This document shows, one piece after another, positions 62,318 through 64,000 of a DNA stretch of 64,000 bases. The stretch spans positions 744,001-808,000 of the forward strand of contig NC_015948.1 in NCBI RefSeq assembly GCF_000223905.1, given 5' to 3'. Position numbers and translations under genes: made by a program. Within the stretch, counting starts at the first letter, position 1. Each line of letters opens with the position of its first letter. The stretch is from Haloarcula hispanica ATCC 33960. Lineage in GTDB: Archaea > Halobacteriota > Halobacteria > Halobacteriales > Haloarculaceae. The notes beneath the pieces were generated by a model, which saw nothing but the letters and a program-made list of their open reading frames with translations, had not been told where the DNA came from and ran no database searches.

Positions 62318-62482
62318 CTACGGCCACTCGTCCTCGTGGCCGTCCATCGGCGCGGGGACGACGCCGTCCTTCTGCGCCCAGACGCGGGCGTGGTCCGGAC
62401 ACACGTCCCGGTTCGCGTCCCAGGGGATGTGGAGTTCGACCGCGGCCTCGTTTTCGCAGCCGTCCTCCGCACACTGTGTCAT
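62318..62482 (-). CDS. 54-residue putative zinc-binding protein
   Basis: 54 residues starting MTQCAEDGCENEA, with Cys4 and Cys9, a later DVCPDH pair and a tail rich in acidic residues. The CxxxxC...CxxH arrangement would bind one zinc ion, as in many haloarchaeal microproteins. It is translationally coupled to the DUF456 gene (four-base overlap), so it probably belongs to the tmcA transcript. Function unknown. Confidence 0.78.
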   Translation of the reverse strand: MTQCAEDGCENEAAVELHIPWDANRDVCPDHARVWAQKDGVVPAPMDGHEDEWP

Positions 62483-62976
62483 AGGAGCGCGACGGCAATC
62501 ATAGTGACCAGTATCGACGCGGTCAGCAAGGCCTGGACGACGCCGGAGGCCAGCATTCCGACGGTGGTTACCAGCGCGGCCTTCGCGCTCCCTCTGGCGT
62601 CCTCCTGCCGATAGAACTCGACGACGAACACCGTCCCGGCGACGCCCAGCAGGATGCCGAGCGGGCCGGTGACGAAAAAGAGAACGAGCGCTACGACGCC
62701 GGCGAGGGCCGCCGTCCAGTTCGACGCCCCGCCAACGCGTGCAGCAACGGCTCCGCCCGCGATATCGACGGCCCACGTCAGCAGGCCAACCAGCGTCAAC
62801 AGGGCCAGCAAGAGCGTCCCGGGGTCGGTCATGCCGCTGGCGACCCAGTAGAGATAGACGCCGGCGAGCGAGACGAGCGCGCCGGGGACTTGGGGCGTGA
62901 GGCTGCCGATGACACCGCCGATCAGGAGCGCAAACGCGAGTACAAACAACAGCGCTTCGAGGCCAAGCAGGCTCAT
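62479..62976 (-). CDS. DUF456 family membrane protein
   Basis: 165 residues, about five membrane helices. GVIGSLTPQVPGALVSLAGVYLYWVASG and GGAVAARVGGASNWTAALAGVVALVLFFVTGPLGILLG are the DUF456 pattern: glycine-rich hairpins that in bacteria occur as a single small protein. The role is unknown. It overlaps tmcA by four bases upstream and the zinc-finger gene by four bases downstream. The ATG giving MSLLGLEAL was preferred over a start 29 codons earlier, which is Arg-rich and unlike the family. Confidence 0.85.
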   Translation of the reverse strand: MSLLGLEALLFVLAFALLIGGVIGSLTPQVPGALVSLAGVYLYWVASGMTDPGTLLLALLTLVGLLTWAVDIAGGAVAARVGGASNWTAALAGVVALVLFFVTGPLGILLGVAGTVFVVEFYRQEDARGSAKAALVTTVGMLASGVVQALLTASILVTMIAVALL

Positions 62977-64000
62977 AGGTGTCTGTCGAGTTCCTCCTGT
63001 ACCCAAGGGTCGCCGTACAGACGCGTCAACCTTTCGACTATTCCGCCGAGGGTACGCATGCACTCACGCTCAGAGACGAACGCCAGTTCCTCGGTGACAG
63101 TTGACCATGGATGTGCCTGCAAGACCTTTCGGACAAGCAGGCGTTCCTCCCGCGGCGAGAGCGCGGTCGCGTCGGCTGGGTGCGACAGGTGTCGGCGGGT
63201 GAGGTCACGGAACGGCTTCGGGTTCGTGTCGAGAACCGACGCGCCGCCGGGGACGCCGGCGACCAGCCGCCATTCCCACTCCGAGAGCGATACCGGCCGC
63301 TCGCCGTCGGTCGCTCGAAGCACGGCCCGAACCACGTCGGGGTCACAGTCGTCGAGTGGGTCCGACAGCACCGCCGCGATTCGGTCCTGAAACCACTCCC
63401 TGTGGCGCGCCGCGAGCGCCGCCCCGTCGTCGGAACAGGGGTCGAGCATCACGACGGAGTACTCGCCGCTGGTCGCGTTCCGTGAGGTTGCGAGGTGGAC
63501 GGTGTTGTAGCCGTTATCCGCCCAGAAGCGGACGAGTTCCGGCGTTGCACCGTAGCTGACCCCAACCCAGTCCACATGGTCGGCGAACTCCGTCTTGATT
63601 TCTGAGAGGAGTTCGGAGCCGAGCCCGCGGGACCGGACCGCGGCGTGGGTCGCGATGCGGAGGACTCGCTGGCCGACCGGAACCCCGGCGGCTTCGTCCC
63701 GGAGTTGTGTCGATAGCACGTCTGGGAGCATATTCCCGCGAACGCGTCCACCTTCGTACATCGTGGCCCGGGTCGACGCCGAGAGCCCGCCTTCCTGTGC
63801 CAGCAACGCCACTGCAACGACGTGGCCTTCGTGGGTCAGCGCCCGGACGGTGAGGTTCGGTGCATCAAGCAGTCGGGCCAGGTCCGAGGGTTCCGTCCGG
63901 TAATGCGCCAGCACGAGCAGGCCAAACACCTCCCGGAGCAGGTGCGTGTCGGCGAGCAGGTCAGCCGCCGACAGCTGTCGGTACTCCACGGTCTCCGGCG
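62973..64000 (-). CDS. tmcA: tRNA(Met) cytidine acetyltransferase, C-terminal part
   Basis: The gene continues past the window edge; about 341 C-terminal residues are seen. TmcA makes N4-acetylcytidine in the anticodon of elongator tRNA-Met using ATP and acetyl-CoA. LLADTHLLREVFGLLVLAHYRTEPSDL and ALTHEGHVVAVALLAQEGGL mark the junction and GNAT core, with VRSRGLGSELL as the acetyl-CoA loop. The helicase-like N-terminal half, with Walker motifs, is outside. The end codons are shared with DUF456 (ATGA overlap). The final codons at the window edge read on in frame. Confidence 0.9.
   Translation of the reverse strand, partial: PETVEYRQLSAADLLADTHLLREVFGLLVLAHYRTEPSDLARLLDAPNLTVRALTHEGHVVAVALLAQEGGLSASTRATMYEGGRVRGNMLPDVLSTQLRDEAAGVPVGQRVLRIATHAAVRSRGLGSELLSEIKTEFADHVDWVGVSYGATPELVRFWADNGYNTVHLATSRNATSGEYSVVMLDPCSDDGAALAARHREWFQDRIAAVLSDPLDDCDPDVVRAVLRATDGERPVSLSEWEWRLVAGVPGGASVLDTNPKPFRDLTRRHLSHPADATALSPREERLLVRKVLQAHPWSTVTEELAFVSERECMRTLGGIVERLTRLYGDPWVQEELDRHL

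Overview
The window is a 64 kb piece of haloarchaeal chromosome, most like Haloarcula. The evidence is high-GC coding sequence with acidic proteomes, haloarchaea-restricted families, archaeal information-processing genes (RpoD, RpoN, RpoK, S17e, L18e, FEN-1, SRP19, Gar1, GatE), TATA boxes about 25-30 bases before many starts, and few Shine-Dalgarno sites. The block tRNA-Leu, L18e, L13, S9, RpoN (protein starting MMV), RpoK (protein starting MNA), enolase, S2 has the same order as the S9 operon described in Haloarcula marismortui. No rRNA, CRISPR array, insertion sequence or prophage was seen; this is core chromosome.

Layout. 0-6 kb: a winged-helix-like protein, gatE, a lipoprotein, a DUF5789-like protein, a GNAT enzyme, fumC. 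6-10 kb: an ABC sugar importer with two permeases and an ATPase but no binding-protein gene, then fen. 10-17 kb: small membrane and acidic proteins, an ornithine cyclodeaminase-like enzyme, a presenilin-type protease, srp19-gar1, two surface proteins. 17-22.5 kb: coxB divergent from a half-CtaA/CtaB fusion, a membrane protein with an intramembrane CxxC, a SelW-like protein, a 35-residue zinc finger and an ABC exporter. 22.5-28.4 kb: a phosphatase, the four-gene cofD operon, S17e, an Mrp ATPase. 28.5-34.7 kb: two ribosomal/RNA polymerase operons, each led by a tRNA. 34.7-39.6 kb: two related membrane proteins, a P450 and a histidine kinase carrying a LOV domain. 39.6-49.2 kb: isoprenoid genes (mvk, ipk, idsA) interleaved with RNase J and a membrane-anchored acidic protein, then a Get3/ArsA ATPase and gltX. 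49.2-51.7 kb: a membrane histidine kinase. 51.9-62.2 kb: hsp20, a hydrolase, a zinc-type seven-iron ferredoxin, fixA-fixB-fixCX, a GNAT enzyme, an F420-type oxidoreductase and an acyl-CoA ligase. 62.3-64 kb: a small zinc-finger gene, a DUF456 gene and the 3' part of tmcA.

How the parts connect. GltX and GatE belong to the indirect Gln-tRNA route (GatD is not in the window). CofD makes the F420 precursor that the luciferase-like oxidoreductase would use. The ferredoxin, ETF, ETF-quinone oxidoreductase and acyl-CoA ligase point to acyl-CoA oxidation feeding the quinone pool, whose terminal oxidase subunit II and heme O/A enzymes are also here. mvk, ipk and idsA supply the prenyl chain of archaeal lipids.

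The most interesting points are a probable long structured 5' leader before the RNase J gene, a histidine kinase with a complete-looking LOV photosensor, a Sulfolobus-type zinc ferredoxin beside a fix cluster whose FixB has an internally duplicated N-terminal extension, a hairpin at the predicted 5' end of the tRNA-Ser/S13 transcript, and several palindromes positioned like operators.
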